Shown here: positions 43,546-54,345 of the stretch, one piece after another
Layout: every line of letters begins with the position of its first letter
Numbering within the stretch: position 1 is the first letter of the stretch
NCBI GenBank assembly: GCA_034440635.1
Contig: JAOTON010001685.1
Location: 3,482,501-3,546,500 of the forward strand
Reading direction: 5' to 3'
DNA: 64,000 nt
From: Lepas anatifera
Lineage: Eukaryota > Arthropoda > Thecostraca > Lepadidae
The notes under the pieces: generated by a model
The model's database searches: none
What the model was told of the DNA's origin: nothing
The model's input: the letters and a program-made list of their open reading frames with translations, nothing else
Made by a program: the position numbers and the translations under genes

Positions 43546-44008
43546 TACCTATATCCAAAATGTGATCAACACGTTCTCATGGGCGTGGAATTCCATCAGA
43601 TACAAAGTGATTATGTATTCGTACGAATGAAAAATGGCGACTGGATGAACGAACGCTCTTGACCAGATACCAAAGGCCAGTGAACCTCAAAACTGGACCA
43701 ACCTACACTGCAGTGTATTCGTATGGCAAACTACACTGCACTGTTATGGCAAACAGAACTATGGGTCAGACATGCCCGCAAACCCACATAAAAAATTAAA
43801 GATACAATGATCAAGTAAAGCTTGGACGGCCCGCAAAGAAAAATACCGATGAGCTAACAGTTCTCAACATCGAAAAACACATTAGATAGGCTGCTGGCCT
43901 AATTTATTTTCGAGAAAAATCGAAACCAACCACCCTACTGCCCACTGCCCAGGGCCCAGCAGATGATTCGCTGACTACACCACCCGATCGCGGTTGGAGC
44001 GGAGCAGC
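43546..44008. other. No gene seen
   Basis: This is unassigned AT-rich sequence. Confidence 0.3.
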
Positions 44009-44023
44009 AACATTGCCTCCAAT

Positions 44024-44233
44024 ATGTCTGCTCTTAGTCTGGACCTGAGATCAGTAAGCAGTAGCTTCATCGCAAAACATGACAACACTATTTACACGGC
44101 CGTTGCTACGGCGTCACTGATGACGTCACTGCAACAATGTGCGTGTCAACTCGCCGTCCAGAATGGACGGGAAATTCGGGATGTTAATTTTCTAACGGAT
44201 GTGATGGGTAGGTTTGAGGCACGGTTGCAATGA
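44024..44233 (+). CDS. Candidate small ORF, 69-70 codons, unrecognised
   Basis: From the ATG near 44024 the frame reads MSALSLDLRSVSSSFIAKHD and continues through a helical, Ala/Gln/Cys-containing segment to DVMGRFEARLQ and a stop at 44233. The balanced composition and amphipathic pattern are protein-like, and the region is more CpG-rich than its surroundings, with TGACGTCA and TGATGACGTCA-type (CRE-like) words at about 44118-44130. No family is recognised and no splice sites are needed. It may be a short real gene, a last exon or chance. Confidence 0.3.
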   Translation: MSALSLDLRSVSSSFIAKHDNTIYTAVATASLMTSLQQCACQLAVQNGREIRDVNFLTDVMGRFEARLQ

Positions 44234-45930
44234 AACTTAGGTATTTGGACAGATAAATGTTTGGCTATTAATTAAAAAAACAAAAACCATACACTTCATA
44301 ATCAAGGGCGGACGCAGAACCGAGTTTTTTTGGGGGTAAACCCAAATCTGCCTTTCCCCCTTTCGGGGGGGGACGGGACGTGCAATTTCGGTTCTCGACA
44401 GACCTAGTACACTGAGAGAAAAATTGAGTCCTTCTGGCTAAACTGAGTCGGTGCTGAAAGCGAGTCTGGATTCTGGTGTCAAACTCGGTTGGAATCAGGC
44501 AGAATCAGGCTCATCGTATTCCCTTCGCAGACTCAATGTAATATCTTGGACTGGATTGAGTCTAGCACGTAGTGTTTTCTGAAGCTCATAGAATGATCAC
44601 CGTAAGCTCGGGAATCAAATGTCTGATGCCTGGTTTCAAATGAGTCTTTGCTCGGTATAGAAAAACTCCACGGCATCAGTGTATTCCATCAGCAAAATCG
44701 TCATGGAATCATTACATTCCAGCTCTCCACGAGACATGGTTTAGAAAAACATGCCCCTCCACTCAACACGACAACTGAATTCGATGCAAGCCTCAAACGA
44801 AACCGCCTCTTTTGAGTCTGCATTTGGCATAAAATTAGTCTGGTAGCAAAACTGATGCTGGTATAATTGTAGTCTGTGTGGCATACTTTGAGTCGTGCCT
44901 AGAGTTTCATTGGATTCACTAGATGTTCCTCGTTAGTTTTCGTGTTTTTTTCTTAAATTTAAACTTTCTGTTAAGATGTTACTTATCGTGCTGTTGTGGC
45001 CTTGCTATTACATTGACTTTGTCTGATGATAATGAGGGTAATCCAATTTGTTTGCCGCAGTCCACTCCAGCCTCGAGAAAAGATAACATAATCTTAGCTT
45101 TGTATTAGGACACAAACATTAAACAACAATCACGTTCACCATTTTTCGGACACACATGAAATGCCTTTAATGAACAGTCCCCTTCCATATCGCCCAGGAG
45201 CGGTCCAGGCTTACACTTCAAGCACATGCCGCTGTCGTCAGAGATAGCAGCCCTCGTTTACTTTGGATATATAGATATGATTGTAGACATGTTTGCTTCA
45301 AAGTATCAAGTCATGGCTGAAAAAATATCATTCTGTGCACGATATTGTACAAAATGAGACTTACCTCTGTCCAGCAATGGACGTGCGTTCAGAGGCTCCT
45401 GTGAAAATCCTTCCAATCTTTTTGAGCGCCCCTAATCTGTGCTCAAAGTGAGCTGAACACGATCTTTAGAACACGTGGGTGACTGCAACCAACAGTAACA
45501 GATGCTTCTCACTACTTCATCAACTTTGCATAGCAAGGGCTGTTCTGCGCGGCCAAACTTGGGGCTTCAGTTCATGTTGCCGTCATCTAGCTGACACACA
45601 TGGACTCCTGGTTTTGGCCACCAGTACAATGAATGCCTGAACCTTCGCAGCCCCAGCATGCTTCTTCACTCTCGCTAGCTCTCAGCAGAGTCCGTCGGTC
45701 ATCAGACTCAGCTTACGCTTCTCTTGATCCGTTATCACCACTAGGTCTGTCGATGTGGCTTCTCCCGTAAACCATGACAAATGCAGCGTGGCTTCTTCAG
45801 GCCCCTCAGCGTAAAACCTGAGTTGGATCGATGTAGAAGCACGTGTCAACGTAAAGTGAAAAGGGTCAGCTATTCCCCTCAAATTTTGCTCGGATCACGA
45901 CGCCAAAGCTTTGTGGCCAGCTCTGCGTGC
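44234..45930. other. No gene seen; recurrent GAGTCT words
   Basis: Between 44420 and 44900 the word GAGTC(T) recurs about nine times at irregular spacing, which may be an eroded minisatellite. No supported gene lies in the stretch. Confidence 0.3.
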
Positions 45931-45931
45931 A

Positions 45932-45966
45932 ATGGCAGGAACACTGAAGATGGTGCGAGACGGCGA
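45932..45966 (+). CDS. Candidate first coding exon, very weak
   Basis: An ATG in context TGCAATGGC (YY1-like ATGGC) opens MAGTLKMVRDG and meets a near-consensus donor, GGCGA followed by GTAAGTTT, 35 bases later (phase 2). The surrounding 150 bp is CpG-rich in an AT-rich neighbourhood, as for a promoter-proximal exon. The rest of any such gene was not found. On the minus strand a frame across the same place is also open. Confidence 0.25.
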
Positions 45967-46382
45967 GTAAGTTTTTTTCAATCGCGGGTCGAGCACGCGC
46001 ACGCAATCTCCGGATACGCTTTGACGTGGGATCAAAATACACTGGGGTTTCGAATGATTCTGCAGCTAAAGCTCCCATATTCCTGGTTATTTCTGGTGAC
46101 AGAATATATTGATTCCAAGTATAAAATGAAACTTTGATGGGGATATTAATAGCTCTTTCAATTTCGTGGCTAGAATAGGTCGAGCACCTATGGTAAAATG
46201 ATGCTTTGTGGTGTAAAAAAGACCCCACTTGTAATACCATATTGGTATCATATTAAGCTTCTTCCCACCATGTTTAGAAGCCGAGAATCATTTTTAGCTG
46301 TCAAGGCCTACAAAAACACTTCCTGTGCTGGAATTATGCTGGGAAGAGGATCTAATGAGAGCAAGCATACTCAAATGTTCCT
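45967..46382. other. No gene seen
   Basis: Open frames on both strands overlap here and neither carries a recognisable motif. Confidence 0.3.
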
Positions 46383-47196
46383 TTAACACGCGCATTGACG
46401 GGGGCGGACCCGCCCCTCGGGTTTTTCGAGATAGAGAAAACGGCGGCGCGTAGGCCGCCGTACTTGGTATACCTTTTCCCATCATTTTCACCTTCTGTAA
46501 AAATTTTAAGGTTAGGTCATCTCAGGTCGGTCACCATTACAGGTCAAGTGACCTGACCTCAAAAAGTTTAAGATAGCATAAGTCGGAGCAGGGTGAACTT
46601 ATCCGATTGAAACTCATATCCATAATGGCCCCACCGAGTTCTCTAAAATATGTTCCGGTATTTTTGATATCGATGACCTAAGGTCAGGTACGAGGCATGA
46701 CCTCTCCATTGGAAATACATGGGAAAATGGTTTTTACGGAATAAATCAGTAACGGATGGTGATAGAGCATTTATTTTAGTGCATTAGACTCACCTGGGCT
46801 TTGGGTTCTAATGATATGCATTTTATATAATTTGACCTGACCTGACCTCGGTCGGTCAATCCTTGATTTGACCTAGAAGGTCAAATTATGTATCATTCGA
46901 TTCGGCTTGCTAAGAGGATTCATATAGTTCAGTCGTTTTGCTCTATCTTTACTTGTTCAGATTTAATGGCCGAAAACTGAATTTACATGTTATCCCTATG
47001 ACGGGCATGTTTTGACCTCTCGTGACCTTAAATGTGACCTGACAAAAAATGGTTCAAATGTTTTCGATGGAGAAGTGGATGGGCAGCCCAACACCGTTTA
47101 CCGTTTTTCGCTACCTACCGTGGTTCTCGAGATCTTAGGGGGGGTACCCGCCCCCGTCATCGAAGGTGGCTCGACCCCCGTCAATGCGCGTGTTAA
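46383..47196. mobile_element. Family A MITE copy 3
   Basis: This is a complete copy with TTAACACGCGCATTGACGGG at the left and CCCGTCAATGCGCGTGTTAA at the right, bordered by TTAA on both sides. Compared with copy 1 it has many one- or two-base losses (for example CAGGTCGGTCACC against CAGGTCAGGTCACC), making it about 40 bp shorter. It is non-coding. Confidence 0.85.
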
Positions 47197-47863
47197 TAAG
47201 GTTTCATGGCATCATTTTATGCTCGAGCAGACCGTGATTCCGGATTAGATAGAGCACATAGGAATAAAAATTTCCCTCAGTGTAGGTATAAACTACTTCT
47301 CCGAGTACATGATAGCTCTTCTGGGGGGAGGGGGGGTGGGAGCAAAGATTTTATTGCTCGACAGACCTAGTGTAAACACCTTTTACAAAACAATTATTTG
47401 GCCTTTGGGGGCCAAACATAGTCTACCCCCTTCCAGGGCTTTGGGGGGCCATGGCCGGAATGGCCTCCCCCTGCCTCTGCCAACAGGGGCGGATGCAGGC
47501 CGACGGTATGGCGTAAATCGTGAAAAACATATTGTTTTTTGAAGAAAATCGGCCAAAATCGCCAAAAATTGGGCGGTTTGGGGAAAATGCATTTTTGCCC
47601 CCCCCGCATGGATCTGCCAGTGTCCGCCAATGCTTTCATTTGTTGTCAACTTCTGCCCATGCTAAATGGCCGGAGCGCATCCCCTGCCCGAAAGTGAGAC
47701 CGTCTACGGAACACCTTAGTTTCAATATTTCACTAATCTCGATATACATAACATATTGAGAAAATGTAGTATTTCAGGTAAATCAATGTGTTTCCAAGCG
47801 ACATCACACGAGGTAAAATGTGACCATTTCACGTTTGATTTTTGGTAATTTTAGAGGTCTTTG
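47197..47863. other. No gene seen; G-rich patch
   Basis: G-homopolymer runs occur at 47320-47345. GACAGACCTAGT (about 47361-47372) also occurs near 44398-44409, pointing to another dispersed repeat of unknown extent. Confidence 0.3.
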
Positions 47864-47985
47864 GGAGCCGGAGCCAGACCTTTTCTGACGGCTCCGGCTC
47901 CGATCAAAAGTGTTTCAGCGGCTCCGGCTCCGGCTCCGGGCAGAATGGTCGGCTCCGACCGGCTCCGGCTCCGCATCCCTGGTTT
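47864..47985. repeat. GGCTCC-rich repeat, copy 2
   Basis: Runs of GGCTCCGGCTCCGGCTCCGG lie between linkers such as GATCAAAAGTGTTTCAGC, ending GGCTCCGCATCCCTGG. It is related to 43386-43545 by hexamer and by the GCATCCCTG edge. Confidence 0.7.
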
Positions 47986-48914
47986 CAAGTCAATTCAATG
48001 TACCCATCATTCCATCAAAATGAATTTCAGAGCACACCACAGCAGACCTGCTTTGATATTTGGTAGTTCCCTCAAAACCCACCGTTTTCGGAGAAACAAG
48101 TGCTTTCTGGCAAGAGATCCTCCCTACCCGGGCCTTGCCCGTTATTCCACCATCCAGAGGTTGAAAAATCTGCCAACTCGCCAACAATGCTGTGACAAAA
48201 ACAGATAAAGTTGATGAGAAAATAGGAAAGGTCAACTGCTCACTTCCGCGTGAGAAGTTGACGCTCAGTCTGTCAATACGTTATTTGAGATTTAGACGGA
48301 CGCAGAGTCTAGAAAATAATCCCCTTTGGCGCCAAACCTCAACATTTTCTATCAGACAAGTTTGGTTTGAGATTGCGTTGGTGACACTTCGGCACTTTTT
48401 CCGACCTCTGCCACCATCGTATCCCACCAGCTCAGCAGACCAGTGATGGGTGCAGAGCCGCAGCAGGGCTGGTGGGGCTGCTCCTGCCTGCAGGGATAAA
48501 AAAGTGTTCAGTGTTTCACCACTGAAAATGTCAAAACCTGAATGTGTCGTCAGCCCAAGGTTGCAAAATGTGGCACGTTTTACGTTAGTAGGATGCTGAT
48601 GGACGTTCCTGGATCATCCTAGTTGTTGGAAAATATTGCGAGCTCCAACTACATGTGGCAGTATGGGAGATTTGTTCCTGTATTTGTCTGGAGGAAACAT
48701 GTGGGCTAATTTTTGTCACCTTGCCCAACTTGGACTGTCACCATTTAGAATGGCAAAATGAGAGGTTTTTTTTCGACCCCTGGCTGACTGCTTGCACTAG
48801 CAATTTCTTACCTAACGATTTGTTTTCAAACAGGCTAGTTGGTGGTTAGCGAAACTCCGCGTGCTAAGGTAAGGCGTGAAGCCACCAAATCCGCACTGCT
48901 GAAATCGAGTCCAC
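47986..48914. other. No gene seen
   Basis: This is unassigned. The frames open here carry no recognisable motif. Confidence 0.3.
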
Positions 48915-48915
48915 G

Positions 48916-48990
48916 GCCGGCCGGTACGGGATTCGAACCCATGCCTCCAGCACACGGTTCCTGCATTTTCAACTGGGCCACCTCCGCCTC
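48916..48990 (-). repeat. tRNA-like SINE head or tRNA pseudogene
   Basis: On the minus strand an A-box-like GTGGCCCAGTTGA (48981-48969) is followed at normal distance by a perfect B-box GGTTCGAATCC (48939-48929) with a foldable T-arm. The acceptor stem does not close cleanly, so this is a tRNA-derived SINE head or decayed tRNA rather than a working tRNA. Confidence 0.6.
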
Positions 48991-49461
48991 TCAAACGGGT
49001 GCTTTCAACTCAAATATAAACATCACGAACACATCTTTGCAGATACTTTCTAAAAACCGCTTCTGTTCACGAGCGTTTTCTCCAAAGTCCTGAAATGTTT
49101 CGCCTTCTAGAATTCCACACGCAGCCCGTGTGGTCAGCCCATTTATTTTCTGACTTCGAAACAACGATCTTTCCCCGACCAGCCACGACCGCAGTTCCCG
49201 TGGAACCATCGACGGTCTCCAGCGTTACTTGATGGCCAGTAGGGAGGCCATTTCGGGGGCCGTGCCAAGGACCGACTGGGACCGCTGGCCTGCGGTACGC
49301 TCATGATAGCTGATTTATCGCTCCAAACTAGCAAGGGGATGGGGTAACAGAAACAAGGCACCCCAGCCAATAAAGCAACAAGTTCCAAGCAGTGGCGTCG
49401 GCAATCATTCGTCCAAGGGGGTATTCCATAGTTATAGTAATTTTGATTTTTTGGGGCTTAC
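48991..49461. other. No supported gene; possible minus-strand exon partner
   Basis: Minus-strand frames at 49143-49388 are open but I see no acceptor that clearly pairs with the donor at 49461. Confidence 0.25.
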
Positions 49462-49673
49462 CGATGGAAGCCAGCGGCGCCAACCACTCCACTACAGCGC
49501 CCCTCCACAGCTATCACAACTGAACGTCCGGGACTCGTAAAAACACCCGTAATCTGTTTCCGATGGCCGAACATGGGAAATTTGGAGGCAATAATAACAA
49601 TGGACATTGGTGCAGTACTCTCTGGCACTGATTTCCTCGTTTCTTCATCAAGCTCAAGCACCATGGAGCTCAA
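49462..49673 (-). CDS. Candidate exon ending at a strong donor, unrecognised
   Basis: On the minus strand the frame from the Met near 49664 reads MVLELDEETRKSVPESTAP, then MSIVIIASKFPMFGH and SVVIAVEGRCSGVVGAAG. It runs to a donor CATCG followed by GTAAGCC at 49462 (phase 2). Alternating hydrophobic stretches look like beta structure. No family is recognised. The start is uncertain because no acceptor was seen upstream and the first ATG lacks obvious 5' context. No downstream exon could be fixed. Confidence 0.3.
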
Positions 49674-49799
49674 AAGTTAAGGCTTGATCGTACTGACAAC
49701 AGCATATCCGAAAATTTACTTTTGGAAAACCACGCGCATTCTTAGATTGCAAATTCAGGAGCCCGAGATAAGAAGGGTCAACAGGTTCCGAAAAAATTA

Positions 49800-49834
49800 G
49801 TAAACAGGTTTCTAGCATAGGGAAACCTGTTTAC
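49800..49834. repeat. Short perfect hairpin
   Basis: GTAAACAGGTTTC (49800-49812) and GAAACCTGTTTAC (49822-49834) are exact 13-bp inverted repeats around a 9-base loop. There is no poly-T context. The function is unknown. Confidence 0.85.
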
Positions 49835-50039
49835 CAGTTTGTCTCACCATCCTGTGTAAATAAGGAGGGTCGTACAGAGCTATGTGCACCATGGGTCGAC
49901 GGGTCTCGGATTCCGACTCTCTGGGTTCCCCAGTTACTGAGTGATTGAGTTTGACCTGTTCGCTTCCAAGCGCGGATCTTTTTTAATCTGTCATTGAAAT
50001 GCCTCTTATGTGCTCTTCAGCGAAAATAAAAATCTGATC

Positions 50040-50353
50040 ACATCACATCACATCTGATCACTGTTAGACATATCATCCTCTTTATATGGCGTTGTGACGT
50101 CACCACTCGGTCTCCAATGCAAGCAAAATGGTCTGACCGCACGATCGTTGCGATGTTAAAATGTAGGTCTCGCTTTGAAAGCCTATAACAAATAAAAAAT
50201 ATTTGGCTGATTTTCACAATTATTTCACCAATCGACACGCTGTTAAAGTCTCTCCAATGTGGCCCACTATCGTTTTTCAGCTACCAGCGGCTCCCCGGAA
50301 ATCCCGGAGAAATAGGTGAATGCCTCCGAGGCCCCCTCCAGTGCGCGTGTTAA
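50040..50353 (+). mobile_element. Family E MITE copy, truncated
   Basis: The block matches family E at 56.65-56.95 kb, including GACGTCACCACTCGGTCT-like, ATGTAGGTCT and TTTGAAAGCCTATAA segments, and ends CCAGTGCGCGTGTTAA. The left end is missing. It is non-coding. Confidence 0.65.
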
Positions 50354-50584
50354 ACTTGTGTAGCTGCCAGTGCTGGTTTTAACATTCAAGGGTTGAGTTA
50401 TTTCCTACACAGCTGCCCCAAGGTGTATTGATTTGCGCGCTAAGGTAGGCCCATAACGTAGGCTGAAATCAGCATCACTAGCTGTCTCTGTGAAGCCCAC
50501 GCTTGCTACGGCAGTTAAAAATAGACGCATATCAGCTTCAATCTGGTCCAAATTTGTATTATATCAAAGCACAAGGAGCAAGGC
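50354..50584. other. No gene seen
   Basis: This is unassigned sequence between the MITE and the minisatellite. Confidence 0.3.
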
Positions 50585-50710
50585 TGTTCGTCATTTACAG
50601 TTTATAGATATACAATAATGTCTGTCATTTGCAGTTTACAATTAGACAATAATGTTCACCATTTATAGCAAACAGTTCCACAATAATGTTCACCATTTAT
50701 AGCTGAAAGC
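50585..50710. repeat. AT-rich minisatellite, about 35-bp unit (array 1)
   Basis: Four irregular units share CAATAATGTTCACCATTTAT. The same unit type occurs at 53427-53622 on the far side of the LINE fragment. Confidence 0.7.
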
Positions 50711-51094
50711 TTTTTTATAAATTTTATAGAAGTTGTTGCAAGTTTGTTTATTGGAATCGGAGCTTCACTAAAGTCATTAATGGACTTGTCATGGAGACCC
50801 CGACCCCACCATCCGAACGAGCAACTCCCGCGAGTCAGTCAGTAATGGCTTTTTATTGGGCGTTCTGTGCATAGCACCTTTGCCCGCCTCTAAAGGAGTG
50901 TGTGGAGAATTTTAGATTTAGTGTGAGGGCAAGCTACGTTAGTTGTTGAGCAATGGAAGTTATTTGTAATGGGTTGAGCTATTTTAGCTTGCAAGTGGAC
51001 GTCGTGGCAATGGCATAGCCATGCCAAGGAGGTCTTTTAATAAGTTTAGACCCGCAGAGTGCGAAGGTTATTTCTGTGGTTGAAGACCTTATAA
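50711..51094. other. No gene seen
   Basis: This is unassigned sequence. TAGACCCGCAG occurs at about 51047 and again at about 51390. Confidence 0.3.
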
Positions 51095-51168
51095 ATTTAG
51101 AGTTTGAAATTTAGAATTTGGAATTTAGAATTTGAAATTTAGAATTTGGAATTTAGAAATTAGAATTT
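51095..51168. repeat. GAATTTAGAATTTG minisatellite
   Basis: About eight imperfect copies of a 7-9-bp AATTTAGAA/AATTTGGAA unit lie in tandem. Confidence 0.85.
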
Positions 51169-51599
51169 TGTGTGTCAGCTATTGATGTCCGCTTGTATAC
51201 GTTACTCGAAACCTCCGTTAACTCAATAATTTCGTATTTTAGAAAGTGCGCTAAACACCTGGCCAGGGTGCCGCGAATTTACCCTGCAACCCGGAGGTGA
51301 GTTACAGCTCCCCTCTTCGCTGGGCAGCCGCGCAGAGAAAGAAGTGTGAGAGGATAGTTAGATTGTTAGTAGAGTATAGGTGTGGTTAGTATAGACCCGC
51401 AGTGAAAGGTATCACTGCGGTGAAGAAATCTAACCTATCTAACCTAACCTGATTTCAAAGTTAGCCTAACATAACCTATCCTTAGCCTACAATGAACCAT
51501 TTAAAGGTTACAAAACTATTGCTTAAATTTCGCTGTGGATCATCTATGATTGGAAAATAGGCAGTCCTACTTTGGGGTGCACCATGCACCCTCCATCAT
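51169..51599. other. LINE 3' flank, no gene seen
   Basis: A CTAACCTATCTAACCTAACC run near 51429-51448 resembles degenerate CCTAA repeats and may be part of the 3' tail of the minus-strand LINE fragment. Confidence 0.3.
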
Positions 51600-51639
51600 A
51601 TATACTGGGAGGGGTGATTTATAGAAACTTCTCTAGCCC

Positions 51640-51979
51640 GAGTCCTTTAGGAATGTAAGACTTTTTCGAGTAGCTCAGGATGGTCGTTCCCGAGCAGAGT
51701 TTTTAGGTCTACAGGGATGTTTTGGATTCGGCAGTAATCTAGCATGGGTTGCCGATGGGTATTGTGCTGGGGACAATCGATGAGAATGTGATAGGGATTC
51801 TCATTGCGTCGCAGGTACCACAGGTACCCGCGTTCCAATAGGCATTTAATTTTGTGTGTCCATTTCTGAGTCTGGTTAGAATAACCTCGCGCCGGCGACT
51901 CTTTGGTTGGAACTAGGCCAGTAGCCGATGTTAGGCTTGATATAGAATAAGTGGGCGCTGTGGTTTGTAGTCCAGTCAT
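51640..51979 (-). pseudogene. LINE fragment C-terminal tail
   Basis: The frame reads GYSNQTQKWTHKIKCLLERG, then RNENPYHILIDCPQHNTHRQ and PVDLKTLLGNDHPELLEKVL. The NPYHILIDCP block corresponds to the H-x-C half of the usual C-x2-C-x8-H-x4-C finger; the first two Cys lie in a damaged part. The stop is near 51647. Confidence 0.6.
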
Positions 51980-52054
51980 TTTGAATTTGTTCCGGATGGT
52001 GTCCTGGAGGAGAGCTTTGCTATCGTCTCCAGACCACGTTAAGGGTGCGATTCT

Positions 52055-52348
52055 CTAAGTTCTAGGGACTTTTTGCCTGCTCATCGGCCTTTTCTTTCCT
52101 TGAATTTTGCAGTGGCCCGGGATCCAAAGAAAAGAGACATCAGGGGTATCATCGATACCTTTCTGAATATCTGCTATAACGTGGTGGCTGGGGTTGACTA
52201 CGTTACTGATGGCCTGCAGGACAGATTTGGTCTGAACAGATGACGGCTGAGTTGTATTTTGGGTTCTGATTATGGCTAATGCATTTAGGATGGCAACAGC
52301 CTCGGCTGTGAAGATGAGCAGTTGTCCGGAAGTCTTTTCTGAAGGCAA
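52055..52348 (-). pseudogene. LINE fragment RNase H domain
   Basis: The frame includes FTAEAVAILNALAIIRTQNT (the Glu helix), a segment equivalent to the second-Asp block (VQTKSVLQAISN, with Asp replaced) and VSFLWIPGHCKIQGKKRP (His block), then a frame break. The replaced acidic residue shows decay. Confidence 0.65.
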
Positions 52349-52758
52349 ATATTTTGTCCCCAGATGCCAAGGCCTACTTTTCGCCTATTTTGGGCCGTCT
52401 GTAAATATAAAGGTCTTGTCCGCGTTACAAGATCGGAACTCTAGGAATTTTTGGGAGACTTCTTCCTCTGAGAAGTCCGTTTTACGGGAAGTGAAAAAAT
52501 TCCACTTTGGGCTCTTTTCGAGTCAGAAGCGGGAGAGTGGGGTTTGCCTATTGTCGCTGGCAGTGCAAGATTTAGGCTTTCCGGGTTTTCGCTACTCTGT
52601 GCTTAAATGGGGGCCACTTCTGTAGAGTGGCTTTATTTGCTCGTCTGGGATGGGCAAAACATTGTTTTGCCGGGTGATTTTCGGTGGAATGAACCTTGAT
52701 GTAGTAAGAAATAAGCTGGGCGTCGCGTCTTGTCTGTAGTGGGCACAGCCCGCTATCG

Positions 52759-53137
52759 TTAGCAGGCTGGTGATGGGGGATTCTCTGGCGCGCCTGTGGC
52801 TGCCCGGATACTGGCGTTTTGGACTCGCTCTAGCTTTAATTTATTGGTCTTGTTCGTCGAGTCAAAAACGAACGAATTATATTCGAGAATGGACCGAATC
52901 AGGGACTTGTAGAGCATAGCGGGTCTTTCGATCCCCGCCATACTCTGTGCCGCCGAGCATGCGGAGAATGTTGACTCGCTTTTGACAGCTAGAGACGACT
53001 TTGGTGATGTGCTCATTGAACTCAATCGGGAATCTAGGTGACGCCCAAGAATTTGAAGCTATTGGTGCATTCAATAGGTTTACCCGAGATTTGGAGCCGT
53101 GGAGGGTCGTGTCTGGAATGCGCTCTGGCAAAGACAA
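52759..53137 (-). pseudogene. LINE fragment RT thumb
   Basis: Two overlapping frames read FNEHITKVVSSCQKRVNILR, and then, after a frame change near 52930, LYKSLIRSILEYNSFVFDS and RVQNASIRAATG. These are standard thumb motifs just after the RT palm. The palm itself is not present upstream. Confidence 0.65.
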
Positions 53138-53309
53138 CGACTGATGATTTTTCCGCCGAGTGATAGACCCATTAAGAAACTCCCGCGATGGAGGCTCAAT
53201 TTAGAAGTCAACGTTCAACGTCCCGCAAAGCACAGGGACGGTCGTCCCGCTCAGGTCACCCTCTCACCAGTCAGTTGCCAGCCGACCTACGTCGGGCAAA
53301 CTGTTGAGC

Positions 53310-53416
53310 GCCGGAGCGTCTCAGCGGAACCGATCCCAAGCCTGGACATGCACTGTCACTGCATGTTCCTAAGCAGCGGGCCGGAGCCCAACGCAGTACC
53401 AACTGAGCTACCGGAG
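53310..53416 (-). repeat. tRNA-like SINE head
   Basis: On the minus strand CCGGTAGCTCAGTTGGTAC (from 53416) is a very good A-box region, and a GGATCGGTTCCG segment (53337-53326) approximates the B-box at about 75-80 bp distance. The long variable middle and imperfect B-box argue for a SINE head rather than a tRNA gene. Confidence 0.5.
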
Positions 53417-53426
53417 TGATAGTTAC

Positions 53427-53622
53427 ACGATAAGGTTCGTCATTTACAGCCTACATTAACCCAATAATGATCGTTATTAACAGTTTGCAGTTTCAAATAA
53501 TGATCATCGTTCATATTTTACAGTTACACAATAATGATCGTCATTAACAGTTTGCAGTTTCAAATAAGGTTCATCATTTATCGTTTATAGTTGCACAATA
53601 ATGTATGTACGTCATAAACAGT
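53427..53622. repeat. AT-rich minisatellite, about 35-bp unit (array 2)
   Basis: About five units contain CAATAATGATCGTCATTAAC or close variants and alternate with TTTGCAGTTTCAAATAA. It is related to array 1 at 50585-50710. Confidence 0.75.
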
Positions 53623-54009
53623 TTTAGTGTGTGTGGCATTGATGCAGAGCACGGTGGAATGGAGAGATCGGCACGAAACAACGAAACTTCACCATAGAAT
53701 AGCTAGCACCAGCAACACGGCTCTTGGCTGGAAATTGAGCAGGAGGCTGACATAGACCATTTAAATTTCAAAGCACAAAGGACGAAACATTCATGCGGCA
53801 CACTCCTATAAACGTGACATTTTTTGTTTTTGAATGGCATTACTAATGATGAAGCTGTTTGACGTCGAAGAAGGAAAATTCGTAAGGAACTCGGCACCTT
53901 CCTCATAGCGTGGGAAATATTTTGACTACAAGGAAAGTGAAGCTACAGGCGAGGGTGGGGAGATTTGAAACATATACTGAACAGTTTTTTAGACATTTAA
54001 CTTCAGCTC
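53623..54009. other. No gene seen
   Basis: This is unassigned sequence. Confidence 0.3.
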
Positions 54010-54345
54010 ATTTTATGACGCAGTCCCAGAGGTGCAGAAACTGGTCACCTCGGTTACTGGAGTAGGTGACTTATTTTCATTGTTCAAGGTGCATGGCTGC
54101 GACAATATAGGGATTCTGGCTGCATGGCCCAAACTCAAAATACATGTTTTCGAAATACACAATTAAGCGTGTAACTAGTATTTCAATTTCGTTGCTCCTT
54201 TATTTTCAATCGCACAGCGTACCATAAGTGATTTAATATATGTGCTATGATCCGTTTCTACTAAAACGCTAACACCCCCCCCTGCAGGACACTTGATTCC
54301 GCTGTAACGGTTGCCAATTGACACTCGACTCCATGATTGCGATTA
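54010..54345 (-). repeat. Diverged dispersed repeat (family G), copy 1
   Basis: The reverse complement matches 59465-59795 in order: GCGTTTTAGTAGAAAC, ATGGTACGCTGTGC, a GAG(T/C)(T/C)(T/G)GGGCCAT-like block and GTTTCTGCACCTCTG. The differences are many, so it is an old family. Its nature is unknown. Confidence 0.6.

Larger units (their letters stand above)
51600..53240 (-). mobile_element. 5'-truncated non-LTR retrotransposon fragment with RNase H
   Basis: The minus strand holds, in order, an RT thumb, RNase H and a C-terminal finger-like tail. They are spread over several frames (53137-52759, 52348-52055, 51979-51610). RNase H plus a C-terminal Cys/His tail puts it in the I/R1/Jockey-like assemblage. 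It differs from the GC-rich Ingi-like LINE at 11.9-16.3 kb in composition and sequence. Endonuclease and RT palm are absent. Confidence 0.7.

Noticed and set aside
48916..48990. Functional tRNA gene
   Set aside because: The B-box is perfect but the acceptor stem does not pair over 7 bp and no clean anticodon arm forms.
51425..51475. Telomere-like CCTAA run
   Set aside because: Only a few degenerate units next to a LINE 3' end; too short for a telomeric relic and more likely part of the LINE tail.
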